64,000 nt of DNA from Miscanthus floridulus (GCF_019320115.1 NC_089581.1:95492269-95556268), one strand, 5' to 3'; shown: positions 43,601-58,524, counted from the first letter of the stretch. Numbers and translations are program-made. The notes: generated from the letters alone by a model not told the origin.

Positions 43601-45289
43601 AATTGCCAAGGACAACTAAGCAGGGGGACTTCTTGCTAAATTTCCATATACGTCTTGTGTCCACCCAAGTGATTACCAGATAAAGATTAACATGAGATTT
43701 GGTCTTGTTGAGTAGCAACATGAGATCAAGACTGATAAATATTTAGAGACTTGAAAGGGTTGGAGACAAAACAAACGAGATTCAAGGTAGAGCCATTGCA
43801 CTGACTAGGGATTCATTTGATAAAGCAATGACAGGATCTACGAGGATATGGTTCCAAAGCCAGGGTAGATAGCGATTAGCGTTGTACCAGATCATCAGTA
43901 GGAGAAGGAGCAATGAAGTCCGATAAGGATTTCGGAGCAAGGTCCTTCCACCACAAGAGTGGGACAACCACGACACATGCAAGCAAGAAGGGAGCTAAGC
44001 TTGGTCCTAAGGTCAAGCAAAGACATGGATAAAGGTCTTTCGTAGCACACACGTTCAATGGCTAGCAACCACATGTACAGGCTTAGGCTCCTAAGAGAGA
44101 ACTTAATTGAAAATGACAACCATGAGATTACCAAAACTTGGACGTTGTTCCAGGATAGCGCTCTTCAACACTCATATGCTTTCCGAGGACAAAAGGAGTG
44201 ACAGCTACGGCACTACCTAGATTACGAGCATCCGCACCTACATCATGGTCTTAAGCAAGCATTTCGAAATACTCAATCTAATTAGCTTAAGCGACTATTA
44301 CTAAGCACAAAGCTCGCACCTAACAAGTAGTCACCTACAACAACATTGCTACACATATCATGCAAAACATGGTGGTTAAAGTATTGTTATCATTTATTTC
44401 CTTTGGAAGCAAACATATAAGGCGAAGCTAATCCCACACTATCTTCAAGCACAGCTATTCAAGCGGCATGGAACAAGGCATTTTGTCTAGCTTCACACAA
44501 GGAAGATAGTGGCATCACATTGGTCACAAGTTACTAAGTATTAGAACAAGGTGAGGGAAGCATATTTATGCACAAGCATAATCATGATGCATGCTCGCCC
44601 TATTCGTCCTCACGAAATTGCCAGCCTAAGGTGGCAATCACGTTCTATGTCGGTGGCATAACACGTACTCTCTCGATATATAGCTAGTCATTATCTACAT
44701 TCAATCTACGCATTCGTGGTTAGCATACCTGCAGGCAAATTCATTACAGCCCATCCCCACAAGAGATAAATAAGCACACAATGAAAGCAGTAAACTAAGA
44801 TACTCTCCATATACACATCCCCAGATGTATATACTTTGATATCCGTAGCTACCTGATAAATATACCCGTAATTAAGTACCTTTATATATACATGTGTGTA
44901 ACATGTAAATATTCCAGTAACCATAGCTCACTCTCCCCTAGACCGATAGTTGAACGGTCATGCTCTCACAACTCACACTTACCTGGGCATAGAGGCAATT
45001 GATCCATACATTACCATTCAAGTGAACGGCATCCATACAATAGCACGCCGTATGGACGACGAAAGTAAAATTTGCAAGAAGTAAACCCCCACAGTTAGTA
45101 CTTAGATAGCCACCTAATAGTCCTTAACTGGGCATAAAGGAGGATGTCACTAGCATAGTTTTGCAAATAAGTTTTGACAAATTTGCCTGTAGCTAAAGTT
45201 TTAGTTAAAATAGGCTTTTTAAAACCAAAACTTAGCTTTTAAAACTATGTACATGACAGTATTATGCTTAATCTTGCTCTGATACCAGC
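40628..45289 (-). other. A internal domain, unit 2
   Basis: Non-coding like unit 1. More than two dozen one-base length differences from 15309-19077, many in short homopolymers, break the small ORFs of unit 1 and create others. Where bases differ, unit 2 mostly has G or C against A or T in unit 1. The PBS copy is at 45276-45287. Confidence 0.75.
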
Positions 45290-48200
45290 TGTGACAGAAC
45301 CGCCCAATTTATACAAGATCAAATACGGCTGTCCCCGCTTAACATGTTGACACGCGCATACTCTCACTTATATAAACCCGGTAGTCCGCCGAGTGTCACG
45401 CAGGACCTCGGTAAATCAACATCACAACCAAGATCGCGTGATTAAGCAAATACACATCACATACGCAGAGTTGCAGCGGAAATAATATTACAAATGGTTT
45501 CACAAATAATAGCATAAGTTTGTGTTTCAAAACCGATTAGTGAAAACAACATTGCTTTCAAAGGATTACATTAATATAAGTTCCAAATACAGTGCTAGCA
45601 TAAGTGACATCCTCAGACAAAAGCATGTAGATGAGAAGTGAATATAGAGTCACCGAGCCCACCGGCGGTTAACCACCATCTTTAGCAGGCCAAAACCTCA
45701 CCTGCAACATGGTGGGATAAACCCTGAGTACTCGAATGTACTCAGCTAGACTTACCCGTCATAAATCAGAAATAAAATTGACTCCAAGGAGTATGCAAGG
45801 CTTTATAAGTGGAGGTAGCTTGACAACATTTTGCATAAAAAGCAATTAACTTAATTATACAATTATAATTCTGTCATCAAGTTAATTAGAACTATCCATC
45901 TCTAGATTAGCAACTATCATGTGCCAAACATGTGGTATATCTTTTTAGAGCATACAATAGTAACCATAGCAGGTATAGTAATTCCATGTTTATCCGAACC
46001 ATCACATTCCATAATCCAATTACTACGATGTTGGGACTAGCCAAGTTTCTCACTATCCGGGAGAGACAGCGATTCGAATCGATTTCAACTAGCTGGGAAT
46101 TTATTCCTAAAACAAACCCAGGCATACCCGATCAATGGTCACCTTAGGTCACCTTTGGTACAACTTAGGTCCACATTTCGCGGGTTCGTATCGCGCCGCA
46201 CAATCTGGGACACCAGATGCCAGGATGTTCAGGCCTAGCCTGCCCTTGGGCTTAGTCTGATCGCCCCCCGCAAGGAGCGCACAACAGAATGGGTCCCGAC
46301 CTGAGTTGAGCTACTCAGCTTCGCGGTCAGAACGAGTTATCTGGCTAGCTAAGTGATAGGCATGCGTTCAATCTTGTCAGAAGCGCCAACAACGGTATGG
46401 TCCTTAATCGACACAGACAGAATCACATGAGTCAACCTACACATAGACTCCGCCCGGCCTCGATTTACTTTTACCCCATGGTTCTTTTCCACGATAGCAA
46501 ATATAGCCAACGGTGCTCCGGTATCCACCTATATCTCGTAGGTGACAGGATATCACCCGACTTCTACCGGTCTAAGCATGGCTAAGCATATATTCGATCC
46601 TGGACCTATACCGGTTAAAGGTGTAATATCTGGACAAGGAATTTATATGCATCAAGTGGTTCCATTCAACTCTTATAACCTAATGCATCAATCATAAGTA
46701 CTTAAGTAATCATTTGTAAAATACTGGGAGACTTAAAATGCTCCGGGGCTTGCCTGGGATCCATCATAAGTCAGTTCAGTTAGCTTGCACCGACTTGGTG
46801 ACATCTCCGGTCCTAGCACTTGCTTAGTCCTTCCATCTTCGGGATAGATTCACCAAACCCAATCTTCGAGTTCGGCTCCACATCACATCCTTCACGTGGT
46901 TTATCTAGCGTACCTAAATGAGATGCAAGATGCAGGTGTATGAATACATGGAAGTGCAATAGGCAATGCATCACATGCAGTAAGTAAGACAAGCACAAGG
47001 TTACATTAACATGCACAAGCACTTCACATTGCTTACTATAATTATCGCACAATTTATCATGCCACGATAGCAAAGAAGATGACAACACCAAGCATGACAC
47101 AAGTTTCCCAAGATCTCAGGTACTCTAACTCAACCATCATCAAAGGTATGAGCCACACTTAGCAATATACAAGCAAACAACTAAAATGGGAATCTGTCAA
47201 TTTCTGGACATGCAAATAGTAGCTACAAGATTTAGCTATAACTGGAGTTACACAAATCCAAATGACTTCCAAGAAGACATTCTGGAAAGCTTATGAAATT
47301 TTAGACAATTGATATTTAATCATCTTAGCATGATTCTCAAGTTAACTAAGCCAAATATACCTATTTACAGAAACTGGTCTAAACAAGGCAGAGAGTAATC
47401 AATTCTGTAACCCAACTTTAAACAGGCATAACTCACAAACTACTTGGCCAAATACCACCAAATTTTACCAGAATCTAGATACATGAATTATATACAACTT
47501 TGTTATTATCACCAAAAACTCATTCAAATCCTAACTAGATCAAACACTAGCATCTTTCAGATCTGCTCAGAATAAAATCAAAACTTGACAGAAGACTTAA
47601 AAGTCATGTAACTCCTAAACTATCAGGCCTATGGTCTTGCAATTTGAACAAAAGCAAGATTATGAAATTTTCTACAACTTTTGTATTCACTACAACCATA
47701 GCAAACATCATTTACACCACGAAAATAATTGCACAAGCAAAACTGCAAATCCAGCCTAACAGCAGTGGTATAGAAAACTGATAGCATCTTCAGAGAAGCA
47801 TAACTGGAGTTCTAGACCTCCAACAAACATGAACCATAACTTTTTGAAAAGCTTAGGAAGTTACCTACAACTTTCTTATTCTCATATTAAGATGATTCTA
47901 CAGTTAGAAGGGTCAATTAATCCAATAATTGCTTCTCTGTCCAAAACATAGACAGAAACTGACATGCCACTTTAAACAGATATAAATGGAGTTATATATG
48001 TCGAATAAATATGATTCTAGACTTTTTATAAAGATTAGAAAATTCTAAACAACTTTGTTGTAAACACCTAAAGCTAATTATACTATTAAGAAGGCCCCAC
48101 AGTAAGAACAATGAAACCCTCTCTGAGTTTGGGCAGAAACAGCCACAGAGATTTAAGCATGTATAATTCAAGATCTACTTAGCCAACAATCATGATATTT

Positions 48201-50380
48201 AACTTTTTGGAAATCTTAAGAAAAGTACCACAACTAATGTATTTTCACCAAGTCATGATTCATAACTTAACTGAGCCAATTTATTCAAACATGTAGAACT
48301 GTTCTGAGTAGAAGCAAAGCAATACAGGGCATTTGTTATTTTTATAACTCTTAAACTATAAATCCTAAACTCCTGAAATTTTTACCAGACAACAACAATC
48401 ACCTTAGTAGCACTCCACAAAAATTTCACATTTATTTGAGCATAAAAACTGCAGTTATGAAAAAGACAATACATGGCAAGTATCAAGAACCTATCTGCAT
48501 AGATCTATTTTTACAACCAAATATTTAAACTAAAACATGCCACATTATAGATCTACTGCCTAGACAATTTCATAAGGATTCCAAAAAGTCCTCATTTTCT
48601 ATTTTACGATTTTTGTATGAATTACCATGAATTTTCAAAGTTCATCATTCAAATCTGTAAAAAGAAAAGAAAAGACATGTAAGTCTTGCGTTGGGGTCCC
48701 TGCAGAAAACATTAATTAAACTACAGAGAAGGGGTCCTCAGGGGCACTATTCAAATGAGTCATGGCTTCACAGTTGGATCCCTCCCTTTCTTTGAATTTT
48801 AAGACGAAGTCCCCGACGTGATTTTTGAAGGGCTGCACAGGAGCTCGCCGTTTGTCGGTCGGAGGAGGCTCGTCGGCGGTGGGGGAAGTGGCGGTGGAGC
48901 ACGAGCAGGGCCACACGCACTCGCCAGTGGCCTCGGCTTGGCCCAAGGTGGAGCATGGAGCCCCAGCCACGTGCGCTGGCGGACTAGGCCGAGCCGCACC
49001 ATGGTGAGGGCGCGTCGGTGACGAGTGGCTTCAGGCGAGGGGTGCGGGGGTTGCAGCGCGAGGTGAGGGAGGTGGTGGTGTGGTCAATTTGGGTGGAGGG
49101 AGGTTGGAGATGCAGGAATGACGGCGGCCATGGAGATGGCATGACCGGCCATGGCGGCGACGGTCGCGCCCGCAAGCAGCAGCAGCACGCGAGGGAAAAA
49201 GAAAGGGAGGGCCAGAGCGAGTGAAGGGTAACACGCTCGGCTCTCTGCATCGATGCAGGGGCGCAAGGACGCATGGCAGCAAGGTGAGGTGCTCAGCTCG
49301 GGCATGGAGGAGACGTCCAGGACACGCGTCACCCTATGAGGCAAAACTCTGAACAGGTGGCGGGCGTCGGTGTGGACATGGTGGGGAGCAGATTTGGGCC
49401 GTCTCGGGTGCGAATTGGACTTTGGGCCTAAAATGAAGTTTGAAGGCCGTGAACTGCTCTTCATTTTTCATTTAGAGACCATGGTCATCAGAGCTCTAGA
49501 TCAGTGAGTAATTATGCCCCAAAGTGATAGTGTCAGCGCATTGACCGTGATTAACAAAACTCCAAAATTGATGGTCAAAACGAAGTCCAACGAGTGCCAT
49601 CTTTTTATATGCTCTTCTCCATGAACTTAGCTCCAACCTTTATTTTGGGGTCAAGTCAAGTTGCTTAACGAAATTTGGAGAACGCAGAATGCCAATGTCG
49701 ACAACGAGTCGACGATGAATTCCAGACTTAGAAAAATTCTAAGTACCGAAAACAGCTGCCGATTCAACGTTTGAGCCTCGATTCGCCTTAGTTCCAAGTT
49801 GATCTAGCTCTTGGTCCAAAAATAAAGTTTGTTCTACTCTAATCAAACTTCAACTTTGATTTAAGATGCAACTCCATGCAAGCACTATAAGTGATTGGTC
49901 AACGTAGGTCAAAGTAGCATCATGGTAAAGCTTAAATCCGAGTTTTAGACCGATTGAGGTATTTTCTTGTCCTCCGCTCAACACGAACCCTTAATAACTT
50001 TTGTTCATGAGTGTAAGTAGAGCTGTTTGAGCAAGGTTGCAATGTTTGTTTGATGACCTATCATTTCATTCACTTAATAAAGCAATCTAAGAAAGATTAT
50101 AACTTATCATTTCATGTGACTTCTTGATTCCAAACTCCATGAAACTTTTCCAATCATTCATGTGGGTGGAAATTGATGTGAGGCACATGAAAGAAGCACC
50201 TTCAACATTACTTAGGTATATATCTGAAAAGGGCCAATAAGCAAGCAAAGGTGTGTTGCCCAAGTTTAAGTTGGAGCTCGCTCTTGTAGAATTGATCTTG
50301 ACACCGTCATCACCACTTAACATGTCATGTTTGAGCTCAAACCCATCGCTTAACTAGTGGCAAACACCTAGGGTGTTACA
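45290..50380 (-). repeat. A right LTR, unit 2
   Basis: Appears identical to 19978-25068. TATA box at 49609-49602, about 184-bp array at 47237-48522, leader ORF at 49464-49084, hairpin at 45724-45745. Confidence 0.9.
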
Positions 50381-50385
50381 CAGGT

Positions 50386-51152
50386 GATGGGGACGGAGGA
50401 GGTGAATGCCTGGCTGCGCGAGCAAGTGACTCGGCAGGCGGAGGGACTCTCCATCCTCGAGAACACCTGCCTCAGTAAGTACCTTTTCTGCTTTCGACGT
50501 GTTGGTTTCTTTGTTTAGCTTGATTCTGAGCTTATTGTCCTTTTTCTAGAGCTGGGTGGAAAGGTGGATTCATTGGAGCAGGACCTGGAGATGGCCAAAG
50601 CGATGTTTGGCCAGAATGCTGAGGCGCTGGCCAAGTCCCTTGAAGTGCGACGTGCTCTCGAGGGGGAACTTGACCAATGTTGCCCAGCTCATTATCTCGG
50701 AGGTCTTTGGGTCAGCGCTAAGTACCAGTGCGCCCGCCATCCGACTGGCGGAGGTTTTGGATGAGGTTCGGGCCCACATCACTGACGGGCTATTCTATGG
50801 GTCATTGGGGGTGTTGACTTCGGTGGTGACATACCACCTAGACCTAGACTTTGACACCATCTACAGCGGGTATGCCAATGGTTGTAGCACAGAGGACATC
50901 CAGTCGCTTGGGGAGGGCTTGCTGCCACATGCAAAGTTGTTGGCCGAGCAAGTCTCTGCGTAGTGGGTGATGGATGCCCACTGTGTGGACATGGCCGGAA
51001 GCATGCGTTAGGAGGACGTCGCCTAGCCTATGAATGGCATGGAGCCTAGGTCAGAAGTGGACATCGCCTCGCCTCCAACCGAGCCAAATGTTGCCCAGTC
51101 CCTTCCCTCACCGGTCGAGCCGGTAGTCGACACCACCGCGGAGATGTAGTAG
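50386..51152 (+). pseudogene. D extra ORF 3' part, unit 2
   Basis: Same exon, intron (50475-50549), frameshift and TAG codons as in unit 1. Here it has no 5' part: upstream of A2 there is only the fused B LTR. This copy cannot encode the full protein even in principle. Confidence 0.65.
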
Positions 51153-51655
51153 AAGTTTTAGAGTAGAAATACTTTAGCAAATGTAGAAGATAATGTCATG
51201 GGGGAGCCCCCTATGTAAAGTGTTTTTGTGTATTTATGAATATAGTAACTTTGTTTTTGTGATGGAACTACTTCGTTCGGGGAAGCTTGTTCTGTCTGTT
51301 CCTTATTTTTTACCTTAGCATAACTTTGTTTTTTATTCTCTTCTTTTTTGCACTTGCCTATTCACACCATAGGCTATAACCTTAAGAGCCCAGGCGTGGC
51401 CCATGAGGCTAAGTCGCTCATAGCCATAGGTAGAGGTGGGGTGCGATTAGTCAGAATAGTTTAAGCAAAGTTACGTAAGGTAATTAAAGGAATGGACTAC
51501 CTTTTTGTTTAGGGAAAAATGTATTTATCATATGAAAGTAAAAAGAGGGGTGACATTGCACCCCCATGGAGCCCCCAAGCAACCTGGGCCGAAAGTGTTT
51601 GGGTTAGGGCACTTTATAGGAGCGAACATTAAGTAAAAAATGATAAGACTGAATT
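51153..51655. other. D spacer, unit 2
   Basis: Non-coding spacer between the convergent extra ORF and integrase tail, matching 25841-26343. Confidence 0.5.
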
Positions 51656-51775
51656 TTAGAGGAAGAAACGATGTAGCTGTTCGCTGTTCCAAGTGTTGGT
51701 GAGAACGTTGCCGTTGTCATCCTTCAGTAGGTAGGTGTTCGGTTAGATCACCTCGGTCGCCATGTAAGGACCTTC
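51656..51775 (-). pseudogene. D integrase tail, unit 2
   Basis: Copy of the 39-codon Tat integrase terminus with the same internal TAA and terminal TAA (51658-51656). Confidence 0.72.
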
Positions 51776-53410
51776 AGTAGTCTAGATCCTTGCCCGCTAG
51801 CCCCCTTTCTTGGCCGCTGCTTCTTTGCCTTTTCCTTCCTTTGGCCCACCGGCCTATCGCAGAAGGCGCTTGAGGAGCTCACACTCCTTGTAGAGGTGTT
51901 TGACGGGGTAGGCATGGTTGGTGCACGGGCTCTCCATGAGCTCATTGAAGTGGTCCGGAAGGCCTTACTAGGGCTACTTGTCCATGTGATCAGCCGTGGT
52001 GACCAACATGGAGTTGGCCGGTCAGTGACGATCTTCTTTGTTCCTTTTGCCCCTCTACGTGGAGGGGCCCCCATCCTGATCCTCACACTTGGCCTTGCCT
52101 TTGCCTCAGCCTCCATTGAAGCATTGTGGGAGCGGCGCTCTTTGGATGCGTCGGGCAAAGGCCGATGGTCCTGGGCCATCTGGGCTAGGACTCTGATCAT
52201 CTGGTCGGCGGCCATACCTAGGGTGTGTTTCACCACTCCTCACGATGGCCCGGCCAGGGTCTATGTTGCCTACCATCACTGCCACTCAATAGTCACCATC
52301 ATAATGCCGGGACTGACATTGGTTGCAGATGACACTATGAGCATCTTGGTTCGGTCCGAGCAGCTCGCGCATAGGTAGTGGGTGTGGAGCGGGTGCCAGG
52401 TCAAGCCAGGGCACAGATGCGGCCTCCTATGCCATGCTCGGCGGTTATAGCAGTGAGCGGATGGAGTGATTCATCTGGTGCATCCCCACTCCCTTGGTGG
52501 GGAGAGAGGCCACAAGTTGGTGTCGTGATGCGGAGCTCTCTGCCTATTGAACGGTGGCGGTTTCCACCAGTGCCTGGAGGTTTGGGTGGATCGCCTGTTC
52601 CTGGGGGTCGTTCAGCTCGGGAAGGCAGCGTAGAAGCATTGACACAGCACCGATGTTCTGGTAAGCCCAAGTGAATTGTGGGGGATTGTTCTCCCAATCC
52701 ATGATGTTGCACTGGATCTAGCGGGCGCGACCCCGAGCGCCGCTCGCCGGTTTATGCGCACAGGGCGTAGTGTGGTGTGTCGAGCGCACCAGCGTAGGTG
52801 GCGGCTAGTTCTGCCACCACTATCATAGCTCCTTACCATGCTCTCGTGTGAGCGCGAGGTCCCCGTATGGGGGTCCAGAGGGGTGTGAGTCTATAGGGAC
52901 TCCACTACCACTGATGGCTATCCTGAAGCATCCATCATAGCATACTCCCAGGATGGATGGTGGCTAGGTGCCACATCGCTGATGCTAGAGCCATCACTCT
53001 CAACATCATCATCCATGAGGTCGAGGAAATAGGTGGGAGCATAGCTCGCCATCCCCATGAATTCAGACGTGAAAGGGGGCGGCGTCGGCATCCTTCAGAG
53101 CCCCTGGGCGTGCGCATCCACAGGGGACATGAGGCCATAGGGGAATCGGTCACATGGCGATCGTGGTAGGGACAACAGGGTCCCTCTGGATAATCGGCGG
53201 AAGATAGCAAATAGTGAGTAAATAACAGTATGTATGTTACTCACAGCAGGGTTTGAGCAGAGAGTTTGCTCGGAATGAAGCGCAGGTGCATCATCGTTGA
53301 AGTCATCGTGTGTCCCAGAGCTAAGGGAGGGCGCCCCTTCGACGGGCGCTGTAACAAGTGCCTCCTCACAGAGATGTAGTATGCCGAGCTGATCGACGAT
53401 GTAGTCGAGG
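51776..53410 (-). pseudogene. D gag remnant, unit 2
   Basis: Copy of the gag pieces of unit 1, including the CTNHAYPVKHLY segment and Lys/Gly-rich tract next to the integrase tail. Same stops and shifts. Confidence 0.55.
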
Positions 53411-54915
53411 TGAAAGCATCTAGGCCCCTAGTTGGGTTTCGGTGATTAATGACAATATATGATTACTGTGACTAACGTGTGTTTTGTAGAGGCAATTAAG
53501 TTAGGTCATGGTAATGGAGATTGATTGGGTAATCATGGTGGTCATGCCCCTACGATGAAAATCGTTTCGGTTTTCAAAGAATGGACGACAAGGTTTAGGA
53601 TGGACTAGTTCTAAGTGTCGTTTAGAGTTGAAGAGACACTTAAAGTAGTTTAGGACTATGTTTTTCCTTTGGCCGTACTATTAAGGGGGGTATGGATGGG
53701 TAGCTTGACCTAGGTGAGTCTAGTGAGTTAGGTGTGGTGCACACTTGCTAAATCTAGCACTAGGTAGCTCCAAAATAGCCCTTAGATCTAATGGAGCAAA
53801 CTTCATTCACGTATGATCGAGAGTTGGAAGTGAATGGAGGGTCAAATACTGACCGAACACTGGCTCAGGGTCCAGTTAGTTCATTTGACCAAGGTGTTTT
53901 CGTCTGGTGTGACCGGACGCTGAGAGGTCAAGTGACTGGACACTGAGAGCCAGCATCCAATCGACTCCAGTAAGGTTCCAGAGAGGGAAAATCTTGATCG
54001 GACGCTGGCCAGCGTCCGGTCACACTGAAACATTGGAGTTCGAGGTAAACTGACCAGCGTGTCCGGACAACATGACCGGAGCGTCCGGTCACCCCGCAGA
54101 GGCACATAACGGTTCGTTTTTTAGCCCATGTTATAAATACTTCCTCCACTCGTGTGTGGGGGTACTTTTGCTTATTCCAACAACTGAGAAACACCTTTGA
54201 GAGTGCCAAGAAGAGCAAGGTCCTAGTGAGGTGTTTGAGATTTGAGAATCCCAAAGAGAGCCCTCATTAGTGAGATCAAGAGTAGCAAAGTGTGCATCCA
54301 CCCTTCTCATTAGGCTTGTCATGGTCAAGTGAGAGTTCATGCTTCTTACTCTTGGTGATCGCCATCACCTAGATGGCTTGGTGATGATTGGGAGCTTGGT
54401 GATCATCCGACAGTGCTTGTGGATGACCCAACTCAAGTTGTGAGCTATTGTGGGTGATTCACCGCGACGAAGTGTCGAAGAATCAACCCATAGAGAGCAC
54501 TTGATCCTTGTGCGGATCAAGGGGGAGCTACACCCTTGCGCGGGTGCTCCAATGAGGACTAGTGGGGAGTAGCGATTCTCCGATACCTCAGCAAAACATC
54601 ACAGCGTTCCTCCTTCTCTGTTTAGTTTGAGCATTTACTTTGAGCAATTCAATTCTTGTCATTTACATTCCTAGAATTGCCATGCTAGAGTAGGATTGGA
54701 ACTTAGGGTGCTAAACTTTTGTGCGTTAGATCAAAAGAAACACTTTCTAGGTACAAAGGGTTAATTGGGCTAACCATAGAGTATAATAATTGCAAAGAAT
54801 TTTAGAATTAGCCCAATTCACCCCCCCCTCATGGGCATGTTGATCCTTTCAATTGGTATTGGAGCCTCGTGCTCACGTATTTAGGCTTAACCGCCTAGAG
54901 AAAGATGTCTCATGG
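53411..54915 (+). mobile_element. Element E 5' end, unit 2
   Basis: LTR 53411-54851 with TGAAAG/CTTTCA ends, TATAAATA at 54132-54139, palindrome at 54073-54091, PBS 54854-54866, start codon at 54904 interrupted by B after 54915. Confidence 0.75.
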
Positions 54916-57900
54916 TGTGGTAGAACCTCCTAAATTATAGGACCCACATGCACCTGTCACTGTCCAATGACCTCTGACGACTATGCATAGGTTCTAGGTA
55001 ACTTAAGAAGACCATCGGGTGTCCTCGAGGAACCCTGAATCATCCACAATTTCCGAGCAGGATCCCATTACAGAGTCATTGTAGTATTACAACATTTATT
55101 CAAATATCTACATCAGAGTAAATTAGCGGAAGTCTTACAATAACTTAGTTTACAAACCAGTTGTTTCAAACCCTACAAACTAAGTTTGATAATGATTACA
55201 AACCGTAGTTGTAGTGGAGTGGCATTAGTAACATAATACAAACACACAATATAAGTATCCTACCCAAGGATCACACATTCACTTATCATCATCGACCTAA
55301 ACAACAGTCATGCAGCACGATCCAAAACCGACCTGCTCATGAGGCTCACCTGCAACAAGGGTCAACAAACCCTGAGTCCAAAAGTACTCAACAAGACTTA
55401 ACCGGAATAAAAACTAAAAAGACTCCGGAATGCAGGCACAGGGATTCAAGGTATGGTTTTAGCAATAATCAAAGTTCTTTTGCGTAAAAGCTCTCTAACA
55501 AGACTCTTTATATCAATATTTTTATCTTTGAAAAGATCATGTACAAAGCTGACATGATCCGTAATGAGATCATGAAACTTCCTATCCAACACTTTCTCAA
55601 ACCTTACTCAAGTTCCAGTTATTAACTACGATGATGAACAGTGAGCTGAGTCTCCATAACCGAGGAGCAACGATGATTCAGACCGATTAAACCTAGCTGG
55701 GGATTCCAGACCACACGACATATGCAGGTCCCCGACCTACATATACCAACCTACCCTCAGGTCCCCTAAAACAAGAACGGGTCCACGCCACCCGAGAATA
55801 CAGTACTCTACCAATCCAGCCCATTGCCAGGTGGGTACATGCTATTCCCATCATCTCTCCACTCCCAGTGCGCGAGTAGCCATTCTCGTAATAGAATAGC
55901 CGATTTAAGGCTTACTAGAGTATGTGGTTAGACTACAAAGTCTCACCTCATGCAATTCAACAATGGACTGACCTTAATTGACACAGGCGAAAAAAACCCA
56001 CTCACAAGACCTCCATGTCTTGTGGCTCTCACACACCGAGTGTGCCTGGTCTAGATTTATTATTCCACAAGCTCATATCACATGATAACATAAGTAATCA
56101 AATATAACCAAAGATCCATTTAAAACTCGTGGGTGACAGGTAATCACCCAACTTTTATCTGTCTAAGCATGGCTAAGCAAAACTAGGCATTTATGAAGTA
56201 AAACTGGTAACGAGGTAGATATGGAAAAACAAGGTTGGTAATGCACTAATTAGGTTTCCACTTGACTCCTAATCACTTAATGCAGTATATAAAAGCAAAA
56301 GCGATAAAAACTTGTAAAACACAAGGTAGGTTTAAATGCATCCAGGGCTTGCCTTGATTGGTGGAAAAGTCAGGTTCTGGAGTCATCCTACTGATATCAG
56401 ATCCGACCTCAACAGATGGATTAACTTCCTCCGCAACTTGATTAACTACCACATGCTCACCTTCGTTCACTACATGTAGTAACAATGCCATGTTTAACAT
56501 GATGCGGGATACAAAACATGATGCTTGATGATGGATGTGAAAGTTAAAAACTTGAATACAACTTTCCTTCGCGATACAGTTACAAGTCAAGACTAACTAA
56601 ACCTTTTTCATAACACTTATTTCAATTGCCAAGGATCATTACCAACTAATGACCCAAGGTCATCACTTAATCCAAAAATTCAAACAAAAACCTAAGTCAT
56701 TAAAGGTTACTATTTGCTTTTATGAATTAATTATTTAATTAAAAATTATGAAATAAATCAACTTGTTCCAATTGAGCTCAAAAATTTTGTAAAGTTTCAT
56801 CACATGATAACTAAGTGGCAAAACAATTTTCATAATTTTTGGATCATTATTTATGCCTAGAAAACTCATAGAAACTCATTTATTAATTAATTGAGCCATT
56901 TTTATCACATCTAAAAAAGTACTAAAAAACAACATTTCATATTTTTCCTATATAATACACATCACAGAGATGTCACACAAAAATTTTCATAATTTTTGGA
57001 CCTCTAATTAATTCTACACAAAAATAACAAAAGCATACACTATTCATTCATTTCTGACAATAGAAAAATTCCATTTTGAAACCCACGGTCACTGACACCT
57101 TGACCCCACCTGTCATCCCCGACCTCCCGCGCTGACCACGGTGATGACGGCGCTGACCGGTGATTTCTCGCCGCCGGTGAGATCAACGGCGATGGCAAAG
57201 GTACCACTGTGATCACCACGACAAGGCACATCTACTGGTGTCACAGATTGCATCGATAACAGCTCAAACCAAGCTCGACACCGGCCATGGCGGCCACGAC
57301 GGCACGGCTGCGCTACGCTGGTGAAACAAAGCTGGTAGCGGTTAAACAAAGTGCATGGAAAGGTTCAGCAGCTCATCCCGAACTCGATGGAGCAAAGAGT
57401 GGAACTTGAGAAGCAACTAAGACGCCGGTCGTCGGTCACAGCGGCCACGACGGAGCAATGGTTGTCAATGGCGGTGTCCCGGTGACTACGGTGGAAGAAA
57501 TGATCAATCAATAGAGCACAAAGATACATGGACACAAGGCGAAGCTGGAGCTACGCTGAGCAAGAGCAAAGGTGCACCGGAGAGTTCTGGCCACGGTGAC
57601 ATGCGCTCGACGGAGATTCTGCCGGCCGCGAGGAAGAAAGACATGACCAGCGTTATCTCGGTGAAATCAAGCTACAATAGTTGGTTGGCTAGGTGCGCAA
57701 GGAACAAGCGGAGCTTAGACGGTGCTTTGCCAAGGATGAGAAGGCGCTACGGCGATGGCAAAGCTCAATGGAGCAGCGGCAGCGGCGATAGGAAAAACAA
57801 AGGAGGAGAAAAGAAGAACGGCGACGACGCCTGGGCTATAAACGCGACCAGTAAGCAAAGAGAAGCCATGCAGGGACCTTCTCCACACCAGCGCGGAGCC

Positions 57901-58524
57901 AAAGACGACCACGAATGCGCCTGGAAGCCCGAGGAAGCTCGCCGGCGGTGACAGCTGCCCGATGGCACTGTTTGCCATAATTACATAATTGCCACTCATT
58001 TTAAATTCTCAAATTACTCCCAAATTTGTATGGCAACTCAAAAATCTCCAAAAATAAAAGTTGTTCCAAATTCAAAGTTCTACAACTTTGCTTTTATAAC
58101 CATACCCAAATTCGGCCTACATTTTGAAATGCAAGTTTAAATTCAAAAAGGGGACATTTCAAGAATTTACGCCTTTTCAAATTACTTCAAATTTTTCATA
58201 ACAACTTTGAAAACTCCAAAAACAAACTTTGTATAACTTGACAAGCTCTACACTTTTGCTTTTAGACTTAACCCCAAAATGTGCTTAGATTTTGAAATGG
58301 GTTTTCTAGGGTAAAATTAAATGTTGAAATCAGGGTTTTTCGGAAATTCAAATCAATACAAAGATTTTTAACTCAATTCAAGCCATACAAGTCAACACAT
58401 ATAACATAAAGGTAAACTTGTTTTAGTGTATGCATATATCAAAATTTCCACTAACACATGAATGATGTGCTATGCATATGATGACATGGCAGGTTTTAGT
58501 ACTTAAAACACCCGAGGTGTTACA
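54916..58524 (-). repeat. B left LTR, unit 2
   Basis: Matches 29604-33212. The 178-bp direct repeat is at 58010-58362, the candidate TATAAAAG at 58098-58091, and the leader ORF at 57999-57715. Confidence 0.88.

Larger units (their letters stand above)
40333..50380 (-). mobile_element. Element A, second copy, left LTR truncated
   Basis: Has only the last 295 bp of the left LTR, then a complete internal domain and a complete right LTR with CAGGT after it (50381-50385). The left fragment matches A's left LTR, not the right one, at diagnostic bases (CAATCCAAG, GTGTGTGG, ACTGGTGG). It is therefore a copy of the same insertion rather than an independent one. Confidence 0.88.
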
